This document shows positions 39,601-52,500 of a stretch of 64,000 nucleotides of DNA, one piece after another. Location: NCBI GenBank assembly GCA_025642075.2, contig JAODUO010000159.1, positions 259,501 to 323,500 of the forward strand, given 5' to 3'. Made by a program: the position numbers and the translations under genes. Positions within the stretch are counted from its first letter, which is position 1. Every line of letters begins with the position of its first letter. The notes beneath the pieces were generated by a model. It ran no database searches, was not told where the DNA came from, and saw only the letters and a program-made list of their open reading frames with translations. The stretch comes from Ridgeia piscesae (Eukaryota; Annelida; Polychaeta; Sabellida; Siboglinidae).

Positions 39601-42600
39601 GATCAGGCCTCTGGTTACATCAGTGTGTAGCTCAAGTCCCACAGAGAAGGTAGTGTGTGATGACAGTGATCAGGCCTCTGGTTACATCAGTGTGTAGCTC
39701 AAGTCCCACAGAGAAGGTAGTGTGTGATGACAGTGATCAGGTCTCTGGTTACATCAGTGTGTAGCTCAAGTCCCACAGAGAAGGTAGTGTGTGATGACAG
39801 TGATCAGGTCTCTGGTTACATCAGTGTGTAGCTCAAGTCCCACAGAGAAGGTAGTATGTGATGACAGTGATCACGTCTCTGGTTACATCAGTGTGTAGCT
39901 CAAGTCCCACAGAGAAGGTAGTGTGTGATGACAGTGATCAGGCCTCTGGTTACATCAGTGTGTAGCTCAAGTCCCACAGAGAAGGTAGTATGTGATGACA
40001 GTGGTCAGGTCTCTGGTTACATCAGTGTGTAGCTCAAGTCCCACAGAGAAGGTAGTGTGTGATGACAGTGATCAGGTCTCTGGTTACATCAGTGTGTGGC
40101 TCAAGTCCCACAGAGAAGGTAGTGTGTGATGACAGTGATCAGGTCTCTGGTTACATCAGTGTGTAGCTCAAGTCCCACAGAGAAGGTAGTGTGTGATGAC
40201 AGTGATCAGGTCTCTGGTTACATCAGTGTGTAGCTCAAGTCCCACAGAGAAGGTAGTATGTGATGACAGTGATCACGTCTCTGGTTACATCAGTGTGTAG
40301 CTCAAGTCCCGCAGAGAAGGTAGTGTGTGATGACAGTGATCAGGTCTCTGGTTACATCAGTGTGTAGCTCAAGTCCCACAGAGAAGGTAGTGTGTGATGA
40401 CAGTGGTCAGGTCTCTGGTTACATCAGTGTGTAGCTCAAGTCCCACAGAGAAGGTAGTGTGTGATGACAGTGATCAGGTCTCTGGTTACATCAGTGTGTA
40501 GCTCAAGTCCCACAGAGAAGGTAGTGTGTGATGACAGTGATCAGGTCTCTGGTTACATCAGTGTGTAGCTCAAGTCCCACAGAGAAGGTAGTGTGTGATG
40601 ACAGTGGTCAGGTCTCTGGTTACATCAGTGTGTAGCTCAAGTCCCACAGAGAAGGTAGTATGTGATGACAGTGATCACGTCTCTGGTTACATCAGTGTGT
40701 ACTCTGACGACTCACACCACCTACGAACCAATATCTTCATGCCTGGCAGTGGTGCATCTATTAAGGACCAGTCTCTTAGTGTCTGGCAGTGGTGCATCTA
40801 TTAAGGACCAGTCTCTTAGTGTCTGGCAGTGGTGCATCTATTAAGGACCAGTCTCTTAGTGCCTGGCAGTGATGCATCTATTAAGGACCAGTCTCTTAGT
40901 GCCTGGCAGTGATGCATCTATTAAGGACCAGTCTCTTAGTGCCTGGCAGTGATGCATCTATTAAGGACCAGTCTCTTAGTGTCTGGCAGTGGTGCATCTA
41001 TTAAGGACCAGTCTCTTAGTGTCTGGCAGTGGTGCATCTATTAAGGACCAGTCTCTTAGTGCCTGGCAGTGATGCATCTATTAAGGACCAGTCTCTTAGT
41101 GCCTGGCAGTGATGCATCTATTAAGGACCAGTCTCTTAGTGCCTGGCAGTGATGCATCTATTAAGGACCAGTCTCTTAGTGCCTGGCAGTGATGCATCTA
41201 TTAAGGACCAGTCTCTTAGTGCCTGGCAGTGATGCATCTATTAAGGACCAGTCTCTTAGTGCCTGGCAGTGATGCATCTATTAAGGACCAGTCTCTTAGT
41301 GCCTGGCAGTGGTGCATCTATTAAGGACCAGCCTCTTAGTGCCTGGCAGTGATGCATCTATTAAGGACCAGTCTCTTAGTGCCTGGCAGTGATGCATCTA
41401 TTAAGGACCAGTCTCTTAGTGCCTGGCAGTGGTGCATCTATTAAGGACCAGTGTCATAGTGCCTGGCATTGGTGCATCTATTAAGGACTAGTCTCTTAGT
41501 GCCTGGCAGTGGTGCATCTATTAAGGACCAGTGTCATAGTGCCTGGCATTGGTGCATCTATTAAGGACTAGTCTCTTAGTGCCTGGCAGTGGTACGTCTG
41601 CTAAGGACCAATATCTTAGTGCTTGGCAGTGGTGCATCTGCTAAGGACCAATATCTTAGTGACTGGCAGTGGTGCATCTATTCAGGTCCAATATCTTAAT
41701 GCATGGCAGTGATGCATCTATTAGGGACCAATATCTTAGTGCCTGGCAGTGATGCACTTACTAAGGTCTGATCTGATATAATCTACCTTCTTAACTCACA
41801 TAACCTATGTGACATCTGACACCAGGTATTAAGCCATCTCTATGCCATGTGTACATTGTTGCTAGGTGTACAACCATCGCCGTACTGCATGTACAAGTTC
41901 TTTGACTTCAACGACTACGACACAAACATCGTGCAAGGAAGTAACAACCCTCACTTCAGCGACCTCAAGACCTTCCCTGTTGGCATGACTGCCGACCTCG
42001 ACAGCTACCTCAAGGCCAAGGTAGGATCTTACATCCCACATACATTGATGTCAATCCTACAAGTATAATACAGACAGCCTGGATGTGTATTCCACAAAAA
42101 CTTATTTTACGTTTCTACCATAGCGTCATTGATCATCTCATAACTTATTGCATTGTTTGTTATTATCCTGCTCTTTACGTAAGTAACCGTAACAGGCTTC
42201 TAAAAATCTCACCCATTGCCACCAAGATAATTGGTTTACATACACCAATGTTTTCCAAAATGATCAACCATGCAATCTTGCGGAGAGCTTGTGCTGTCGC
42301 TGCTGAGTCTGATCATCCGCTCCATATGTACTTTCATGTTCCTCCATCTGCTGAAAGCAGGTACTGGTGCATGAAATGCAAAAGAGATTATTAGAGCAGG
42401 AGTGTTGTGCCTGCGACAATCATAATGTTAAATCAGTGATATTGATGTCTACAAGTTCACTTTTGTTGTGGTTGCATTTTACATTTCATTTCTGTTCTAT
42501 GACAATCTTTTACATATTTAAATATGATCATGAGTTGTATGATGAATATCCTTTTTAAGGACATTAAAATGAATTGAATTTACAGGATTTTATTCAAATT

Positions 42601-45600
42601 GTGGCTATGCATTATGGGATAATTTAGAATGACAGTATTACATGTCATCTAGGCAAACGAGTGATGCCTTTCATTAAAACTAGTTGTATTGATTTCGCTT
42701 ATCAAATCATGGATCCAAATATTACCAGTGATTTAATGCTGAATGACATGTGACATGGCTGGTCCAAATATCAATATCTCTGGGTCAGAAATTGTCCCTG
42801 TCATCACCTGTTCAGTGTTGTGTTGAACTGATGTCCACTGATATGTGTTCTGTTTTGTGTTCAACTGACCCGCGTGTTTGTCCTGGCAGCCGATGCTTGT
42901 GTATGTCTTTGACGACTGTGACCCGGACGAGACTGAGTATCTGGGCTGTGCCAAAGTTCCCCTGATTCCCCTGGCACATGACAAGGCTATCAAAGGCACC
43001 TTTGAGCTGAGAAGGGTGAGTACGCTTACATGGTAGGACACAAGATCCGGACAGGACAATTTGTGTCTTTTCTTACTCACATCTCAGGCTGCTAAGTATT
43101 ATTATATAAGTCATTATTAAAAAGTATTATTTTGGAAACATTGATAACACCATTGAGCAGAGTTGTACCTTGGAAATGTACGTCTGTATAAAGTTTAGAT
43201 TCGTTTTTTATTGTTAATAGTATTATAAAATAGCCTACAGTATTCCTCCTAATGTATTGCCAGCTTTTAGCAAGTCTAGATTGAGAATGTGTGTTAGTCA
43301 AGTTGGTACGACTGTATGAGTGTGTCCTTTCCACACTGTCATACAACTTGTTGCTGGTAGTCATAGAAGATGTAATTAGGACCGTTAGCTCACCCATTTC
43401 CAAACAACACTTTGATCCTAAAGCCTAAGCTCAATATCGACAAATGTCCATTATCAGTAGCTGCGCCAACAATCTAGAATCATCTCCCCATTTAAATTAA
43501 ATCTTCTGAAACTGTAGCCAGCTTTTGAAGAAAACTCAAAACATATTTGTTTGAAATTAATGTCAGCGGTTCCATACTCCAATGATGACCTACGCTTGTC
43601 CCGGTTTATGATTATGCCAAATGATTTTGTTTGTTGCCTCTCAACTTGTATTCTTGAAGTGTTAACATTATTACTGTTATTATTATCATATAGCAAGAAT
43701 ACTGACAGTTGAGTTTCATGTTTCAGCGAGATGGAAGTGTCAGTGGCACGTTAGACGTTCACCTCAAGTGGCAGTACACCTACATCCCTCCCAAGGCTTC
43801 CACCAAGACCCCAGCTCAGGTAACAGTCACACGCACGCATGTCAGTGTTTATTGATATAGAAATATACAGCACCATATTTATACAGTAATATCCGATGGT
43901 GCTGTACAATACAGACAAAGGCACAATGAAAGTTGATGTAACTATTCAAGAGAATACACATATATTGATATAATATAAAAGAGTAAAATAAAATAGATAA
44001 ATAGCGTATTTAATTATTAATAATAATAGTAAGTTTAAAGATATAATACATAATAAAAAAGTTAAATTAGTAATTAAAATATAAATACAAACATCCGACT
44101 TAGTCTACATTATGTAAATAATTATCTAACAATTGTAAAATTATTAAAATTAATAATGTATAAGTAGGCTATATTAAAATAGCATGCACACACATCGCAG
44201 CTTTTTTCAGAAATAATTTGTTATTATTGTAACTAAAAAAAACCAGATGGAAAGAAAGAAACACACACACTATGTGAACAGTCTGATGTCAGTGGCTCAC
44301 CGTCCTTCCTTATAATGGACAAATCTACCCTTATGAAAATGGCTTGTCAGACTGATGAGGTGCTGGGAGAAAAGGGGAAGTGATAGCGTACTTTTCCAGA
44401 AGCAAATGTAAACAAACTAATGAAGACAACAAAGGAGGCACAGGAGGAATGCATTGATAGTTCCCATGGTTGACTTGGTATGTTTTGTGGTTCAGTTACA
44501 GGCTCTGGTCCCGGAGGAACCGGAGAAGTTGTCCCTACTGCCCGGGGAGGAGGAGGCTCTACAGCAGAGCTCTGTCCTCGCGGCCGGGCCCGACACATCT
44601 GTGCCAGACATGAGGGGAAGGAAACCTCCCTCCCACGGGCCTTCCGCTGCCTCCACCCCCATGGCCCACAAGCAGCCAGTGACCGCCACACCACAACACC
44701 CGGTCAGTCCCCAACACCTGGTCAGTCCCCAACACCTGGCTATTTCAGCCTCACCACAACACCTGGCTACCTCAGCCTCACCACAACACCTGGTCAGTCC
44801 CCAACACCTGGTTACTTAGTCTCACCGCAACACCCGGTCAGTCCCCAACACCTGGCTACTTAGTCTCACCACAACACCCGGTCAGTCCCCAACACCTGGC
44901 TACTTAGTTTCACCACAACACCCGGTCAGTCCCCAACACATGGCTACTTAGTCTCACCACAACACCCGGTCAGTCCCCCAACACCTGGCTACTTAGTCTC
45001 ACCACAACACCCGGTCAGTCCCCAACACATGGCTACTTAGTCTCACCACAACACCCGGTCAGTCCCCAACACATGGCTACTTAGTCTCACCACAACACCC
45101 GGTCAGTCCCCAACACATGGCTACTTAGCCACACCACAACACCCGGTCAGTCCCCAACACATGGGTACTTAGTCTCACCACAACACCTGGTCAGTCCCCA
45201 ACACCTGGGTACTTAGTCTCACCACAACACCCAGTCAGTCCCCAACACCTGGGTACTTAGTCTCACCACAACACCCGATCAGTCCCCAACACCTGGGTAC
45301 TTAGTCTCACCACAACACCCGGTCAGTCCCCAACACCTGGCTACTTAGTCTCACCACAACACCCGGTCAGTCCCCAACACCTGGCTACTTAGTCTCACCA
45401 CAACACCAGGTCAGTCCCCAACACCTGGCTACTTAGTCTCACCACAACACCCGGTCAGTCCCCAACACCTGGCTACTTAGTCTCACCACAACACCCGTCA
45501 GTCCCCAACACCCGGTCAGTCCCCAACACCTGGCTACTTAGTCTCACCACAACACCCGGTCAGTCCCCAACACCTGGCTACTTAGCTCTCACCACAACAC

Positions 45601-48600
45601 CCGGTCAGTCCCCAACACCTGGCTACTTAGTCTCACCACAACACCCGGTCAGTCCCCAACACCTGGCTACTTAGTCTCACCACAACACCCGGTCAGTCCC
45701 CAACACCTGGCTACTTAGTCTCACCACAACACCCGGTCAGTCCCCAACACCTGGCTACTTAGTCTCACCACAACACCCGGTCAGTCCCCAACACCTGGCT
45801 ACTTAGTCTCACCACAACACCCGGTCAGTCCCCAACACCTGGCTACTTAGTCTCACCACAACACCCTGTCAGTCCCCAACACCTGGCTACTTAGCCTCAC
45901 CACAACACCCGGTCAGTCCCCAACACCTGGCTACTTAGCCTCACACAACACCCGGTCAGTCCCCAACACCTGGCTACTTAGTCTCACCACAACACCCGGT
46001 CAGTCCCCAACACCTGGCTACTTAGCCTCACCACAACACCCGGTCAGTCCCCAACACCTGGCTACTTAGCCTCACAACAACACCCAATCAGTCCCCAACA
46101 CCTGGCTACATCAGCCTCACCACAACACCCGGTCAGTTCCCAACACCTGGCTACTTAGTCTCACCACAACACCCGGTCAGTCCCCAATACCTGGCAACTT
46201 AGCCACACCACAACACCCGGTCAGTCCCCAACACCTGGCTACTTAGTCTCACAACAACACCCGGTCAGTCCTCAACACCTGGCTACTTAGCCTCACAACA
46301 ACACCCGGTCAGTCCCCAACACCTGGTGGCTACTTAGTCTCACCACAACACCCGGTCAGTCCCCAACACCTGGCTACTTATTCTCACCACAACACCCGGT
46401 CAGTCCCCAACACCTGGCTACTAAGCCTCACCACAACACCCGGTCAGTCCCCAACACCTGGCTACTTAGCCTCACAACAACACCCGGTCAGTCCCCAACA
46501 CCTGGTGGCTACTTAGTCTCACCACAACACCCGGTCAGTCCCCAACACCTGGCTACTTATTCTCACCACAACACCCGGTCAGTCCCCAACACCTGGCTAC
46601 TTAGTCTTACCACAACACCCGGTCAGTCCCCAACACCTGGCTACTTAGTCTCACCACAACACCCGGTCAGTCCCCAACACCTGGCTACTTAGTCTCACCA
46701 CAACACCCGGTCAGTCCCCAACACCTGGCTACTTAGCCTCACCACAACACCCGGTCAGTCCCCAACACCTGGTCAGTCCCCAACACCTGGCTACTTAGTC
46801 TCACCACAACACCCGGTCAGTCCCCAACACCTGGCTACTTAGTCTCACCACAACACCCGGTCAGTCCCCAACACCTGGTCAGTCCCCAACACCCGGTCAG
46901 TCCCCAACACCTGGCTACTTAGTCTCACCACAACACCCGGTCAGTCCCCAACACCTGGCTACTTAGTCTCACCACAACACCCTGTCAGTCCCCAACACCT
47001 GGCTACTTAGCCTCACCACAACACCCGGTCAGTCCCCAACACCTGGCTACTTAGCCTCACAACAACACCCGGTCAGTCCTCAACACCTGGCTACTTAGTC
47101 TCACCACAACACCCGGTCAGTCCTCAACACCTGGCTACTTAGCCTCACCACAACACCCGGTCAGTCCCCAACACCTGGCTACTTAGCCTCACAACAACAC
47201 CCGATCAGTCCCCAACACCTGGCTACATCAGCCTCACCACAACACCCGGTCAGTTCCCAACACCTGGCTACTTAGTCTCACCACAACACCCGGTCAGTCC
47301 CCAACACCTGGCTACTTATCCTCACAACAACACCCGATCAGTCCCCAACACCTGGCTACATCAGCCTCACCACAACACCCGGTCAGTTCCCAACACCTGG
47401 CTACTTAGTCTCACCACAACACCCGGTCAGTCCCCAATACCTGGCAACTTAGCCACACCACAACACCCGGTCAGTCCCCAACACCTGGCTACTAAGCCTC
47501 ACCACAACACCCGGTCAGTCCCCAACACCTGGCTACTTAGCCTCACAACAACACCCGGTCAGTCCCCAACACCTGGTGGCTACTTAGTCTCACACAACAC
47601 CCGTCAGTCCCCAACACCTGGCTACTTATTCTCACCACAACACCCGGTCAGTCCCCAACACCTGGCTACTTAGTCTTCACAACACCCGGTCAGTCCCCAA
47701 CACCTGGCTACTTAGTCTCACCACAACACCCGGTCAGTCCCCAACACCTGGCTACTTAGTCTCACCACAACACCCGGTCAGTCCCCAACACCCGGTCAGT
47801 CCCCAACACCTGGCTACTTAGTCTCACCACAACACCCGGTCAGTCCCCAACACCTGGCTACTTAGCTCACACAACACCCGGTCAGTCCCCAACACCTGGC
47901 TACTTAGCCTCACCACAACACCCGGTCAGTCCCCAACACCTGGCTACTTAGTCTCACCACAACACCCGGTCAGTCCCCAACACCTGGCTACTTAGCCTCA
48001 CCACAACACCCGGTCAGTCCCCAACACCTGGCTACTTAGCCTCATCACAACACCCGGTCAGTCCCCAACACCTGGCTACTTAGCCTCACAACAACACCTG
48101 GTCAGTCCCCAACACCTGGCTACTTAGCCTCATCACAACACCCGGTCAGTCCCCAACACCTGGCTACTTAGCCTCATCACAACACCCGGTCAGTCCCCAA
48201 CACCTGGCTACTTAGTCTCACCACAACACCCGGTCAGTCCCCAACACCTGCTACTTAGCTCACCACACACCCCCCCTCATCCCCAACACCTGGCACTTAG
48301 CTCCACAACACCCGGTCAGTCCCCAACACCTGGCTACTTATCTCACCACAACACCCCCCCCCCCCCCCCCCAAAAAAAAAAAAACCCGGCTACTTAGCCT
48401 CACACAACACCCGGTCAGTCCCCAACACCTGGCTACTTAGCCTCACCACAACACCCGGTCAGTCCCCAACACCTGGCTACTTAGCCTCACCACAACACCC
48501 GGTCAGTCCCCAACACCTGGCTACTTAGTCCTCACCACAACACCCGGTCAGTCCCCAACACCTGGCTACTTAGCCTCACCACAACACCCGGTCAGTCCCC

Positions 48601-49476
48601 AACACCTGGCTACTTAGTCTCACCACAACACCCGGTCAGTCCCCAACACCTGGCTACTTAGCCTCACCACAACACCCGGTCAGTCCCCAACACCTGGCTA
48701 CTTAGCCTCACCACAACACCCGGTCAGTCCCCAACACCTGGCTACTTAGTCTCACCACAACACCCGGTCAGTCCCCAACACCTGGCTACTTAGCCTCACC
48801 ACAACACCCGGTCAGTCCCCAACACCTGGCTACTTAGCCTCATCACAACACCTGGTCAGGCACCAACACCTGGCTACTTAGTCTCACCACAACACCGGTC
48901 AGTCCCCAACACCTGGCTACTTAGCCTCACAACAACACCTGGTCAGTCCCCAACACCTGGCTACTTAGCCTCATCACAACACCCGGTCAGTCCCCAACAC
49001 CTGGCTACTTAGTCTCACCACAACACCCAGTCAGTCCCCAACACCTGGCTACTTGGCCTCACCACAACACCTGGTCAGTCCCCTCACCTTAAACACCATC
49101 CCTCATCATGACACCTATTTACTCACCATCTCTCATCATATAGCAGCACTTGTGCACTGAGTGATGCTTTTGTACAAGATGTGTACATTGAGTGTGTCTG
49201 TTGTACAGAGAGTCAGTCGGAAGGCATCTGGCAAGGGAGGCGGTGGGGTGGAGGAGATAACATCAGACATATCGGAGGGAACTCCAGTGCCAGGTGGGTG
49301 TACAGACACACCCATAATGCAACAGCCAGTGTGTTGTCTAGAATCTGGCTACCCAGTTACTAGAGAGAGAGCTCAGGTGGTGTAGTGCTATTATTACCCC
49401 TTGGTGTGTGTATAGTACTGTATACGTGCATGCTTGCCTGTGTGTTGCATATGTATGTACATACATACGTACGTAC

Positions 49477-49573
<97 letters not shown>

Positions 49574-52500
49574 GTAAGAAATTCATGACAGTCAAATTAA
49601 TTTTTATCTGTGGACAATTAATTAATTAGTAGATTTATTATATATGAACAAGGTGCATTAGTAATACTGTTACACACACATATATATATATTATATATAT
49701 ATATATATATATTGTCAGCGTATTGCACATTGTATACCGATGTAAGTTGTGTACATGATTCACATTTTTTCAGCGTATTTATAGTATAATATTTATGTTG
49801 GTGAATTCAGAGTGATGCACACTGTTAGATGTGTACATTATTGTTAGGTGTTTGTTGTAAAGTAAGATTCTGCAGTGTAGCTTTGATTTCCAGGCGAGTC
49901 TGCTACAGTCACAGAGACTGACACGAGTGACGAAGAGGGAACATACTCAGCAAACAAAGTCTCCCCAGACGGTCAGTTTCCATCAGTTTTCCACAAAGAA
50001 TACTGTTTCTTAATTAGTTGGCAGTGCTGTATGTAACTGGAGGGGTAACATGGTGGTACCTGGTGGTATTGTCTCAGTGCCTGGGTGTAGCAATGCAATG
50101 ATATTGAACACTACCAGTCTGGCTGCCTTACAGCATTACAGCTGCAACTCATGACGGTGATGTCTCGACATATCAGATGTGTCACCCAGCACTCTGCCAT
50201 TTTGCACACAACTAATGTTTAGATACGATATTAGCCCATGTCATAGGCTTGTCAAAGGGTAGCATGGGAGTGCGTGGGGTGTTTGCGTGATAAGTTGAAC
50301 TACTACTTACTTTTTCACAACATAATACAAGTGTTCCTTCTGAATCATGTAAATTTGCCTGATATTGTGAGAGTTCTGCGTGAATTGCAGTGGCAAGAAA
50401 GGTAATGTAGTCACTCTACATGCAGCCAGCCACGTCCTTTGTTGTGTTCCTCCAGATAATTCGACACAGTTTCATTCGGATTTGCCCAAACAATCTAAAA
50501 GTATACTACAAGTTCTTTGTTGGATGACTTAAAAGGACCCAATGCAGCAAGTTCGCTGCATTCCGTTATGAAATTATTTAGTATTTGTGGTGACTTGATG
50601 TGCATTTAATGGATGACATTGCAGACAGCGAGGACACAAACACAGTTATCGAGGAGGAGCTAGAATACAGTGATGATGCAGAGACATGCACTAGTACTAG
50701 TACTGAATACGAAGGTGTTTCATGTTAGGAAACAGTGTTGGATCAGTTCCACGTTAGCGTCCGTTCTGTTCTATTAACCTGTTCACTACATCACTTGTTA
50801 ATATCTTATTAATTGTTTGTGTAAGTTATTTTTATTGAGAAATTGCCAATTAATGACATGGTTATTATTAGTTGTCGTGATAATTCCTACTGGCCTGAGC
50901 GCGGCCATAGTGATCCATGGTCAATATAAAGGTGACATGAATATACCAGTCAGTAACAGTGTATTATTTACTTTAGATTCATATAACATACACTTGTTGA
51001 CTGGAGTTCTACAAATATAACTGAGCATTTAGCCTGACAATTGCCATGTAATAAACTCCAGTGTAGACTGGTATTTGCCTCTGATGAGCCCCTGCCTTCT
51101 AATATACATATCTGTATTTAGTTAATTTTCCAATGAAGACAAGTAAAGAGAGTTTTTAATGCAGCTTCAAACATCACTTGGACCCACCCTCAGTACAGAC
51201 ATGGTCATCGATATAACCTTACTGCTCTTACATTTTCAGTGTGAATGTGCCATCATATTTGAACTTTTGCCGTATATTTAAGTTCACATGTTGCCATGTT
51301 CCATGTTGCAGTTAAAATTCTGTTTTATTTTACTATTTTTTCATTTGGTTGTGTTATTATATATTTTACTTTACTAATGATACAATGCTCGAAGTAATTC
51401 CTAATGGCAGGAAATATGTTCACAAAATATCGAAACAGAATATCATGAAATCTTGGTATGTACTTATACAGTGTCATCTTTGGGTTCATTTTTTAATAAA
51501 TGACTCCTGCAAATTCAGGATTTCTGTTTACGGCTCCTCGTGATCAAGGAATAGAAGGCATTTATCATCTAATTCTCAACCTGTAATAATAGAAAAAGAC
51601 AAGGGTTGATGCACCTGTTTAGTTTTTGATCTCAAGTAGTTTCACAGTTGCATTCAGCTGTGAATTCCTTGCAGATAGTAGCTTTATTTGTAACTGAGTA
51701 ACTAATTATGTAATCTTATCCATAAATTAACCGTTCAGTCAATATATAACCTCCCCAAGAAATCAATAGCAGCCTGCAATAAAATTAATATTATTGATAT
51801 GTGTCACTGCTTAAGTAGTTCAGATCATGACATAGCCGTAAGTGGCCAGAAACAAGTCGGTGCCATTCAATAAATCATTATTTGGCTGGCATGTTGGCAA
51901 CAATACCAGACATTTAACTATGTCTATTCGGCTACAAGAAGTTGTGTTACTATGAGTTATATAGCCAGTTTAAAAAAAAATTATGTTTATATATAATTAT
52001 ATTTTCTCTGGATACTGTAACTGTACGAGATGTTTCCAAGTTGCATGTGACCTAAATGAATATCCTGTAGCTGAGCTGCCCAGAAGGTAGACTGTTGTTC
52101 AATGTTGACGTGGCCACTTGTGGTGTCCTGACTGGTGTGACATGTGTTGACAGAGGTGACGGACAGGCAGAGTCAGACTCCAAGAAGTCCGCCTCCTGTG
52201 CCCGCCGTACAAGACACCCGCCCGGTAGGCAGACACCATTCTCTCATACTTGCCTTTCCCGTACATTTTACTGGCTTCATATGTGAACATTGCTGTCGAA
52301 AAGAGTCATGTTAATAACATGTGAACATTGCTGTCGAAAGGAGTTGTTAATAATGTGAGCAAATCCTTCGTGGAGGTTCGTGTTGACGTGCATAGATCAA
52401 CATTGTGAGAAGATAATTGCAAATGTGTTTTTTTTCCGTTTACTTTATTCATTGTTCACTTGTGCAATGCTGTGATTCCCTCATATGTATAGAAGTAGCC

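Noticed and set aside
50817..51543. Two 60-70-codon ORFs in intron 31
   Set aside because: Random-looking hydrophobic composition, no homology recognised, and both lie within a well-supported intron.
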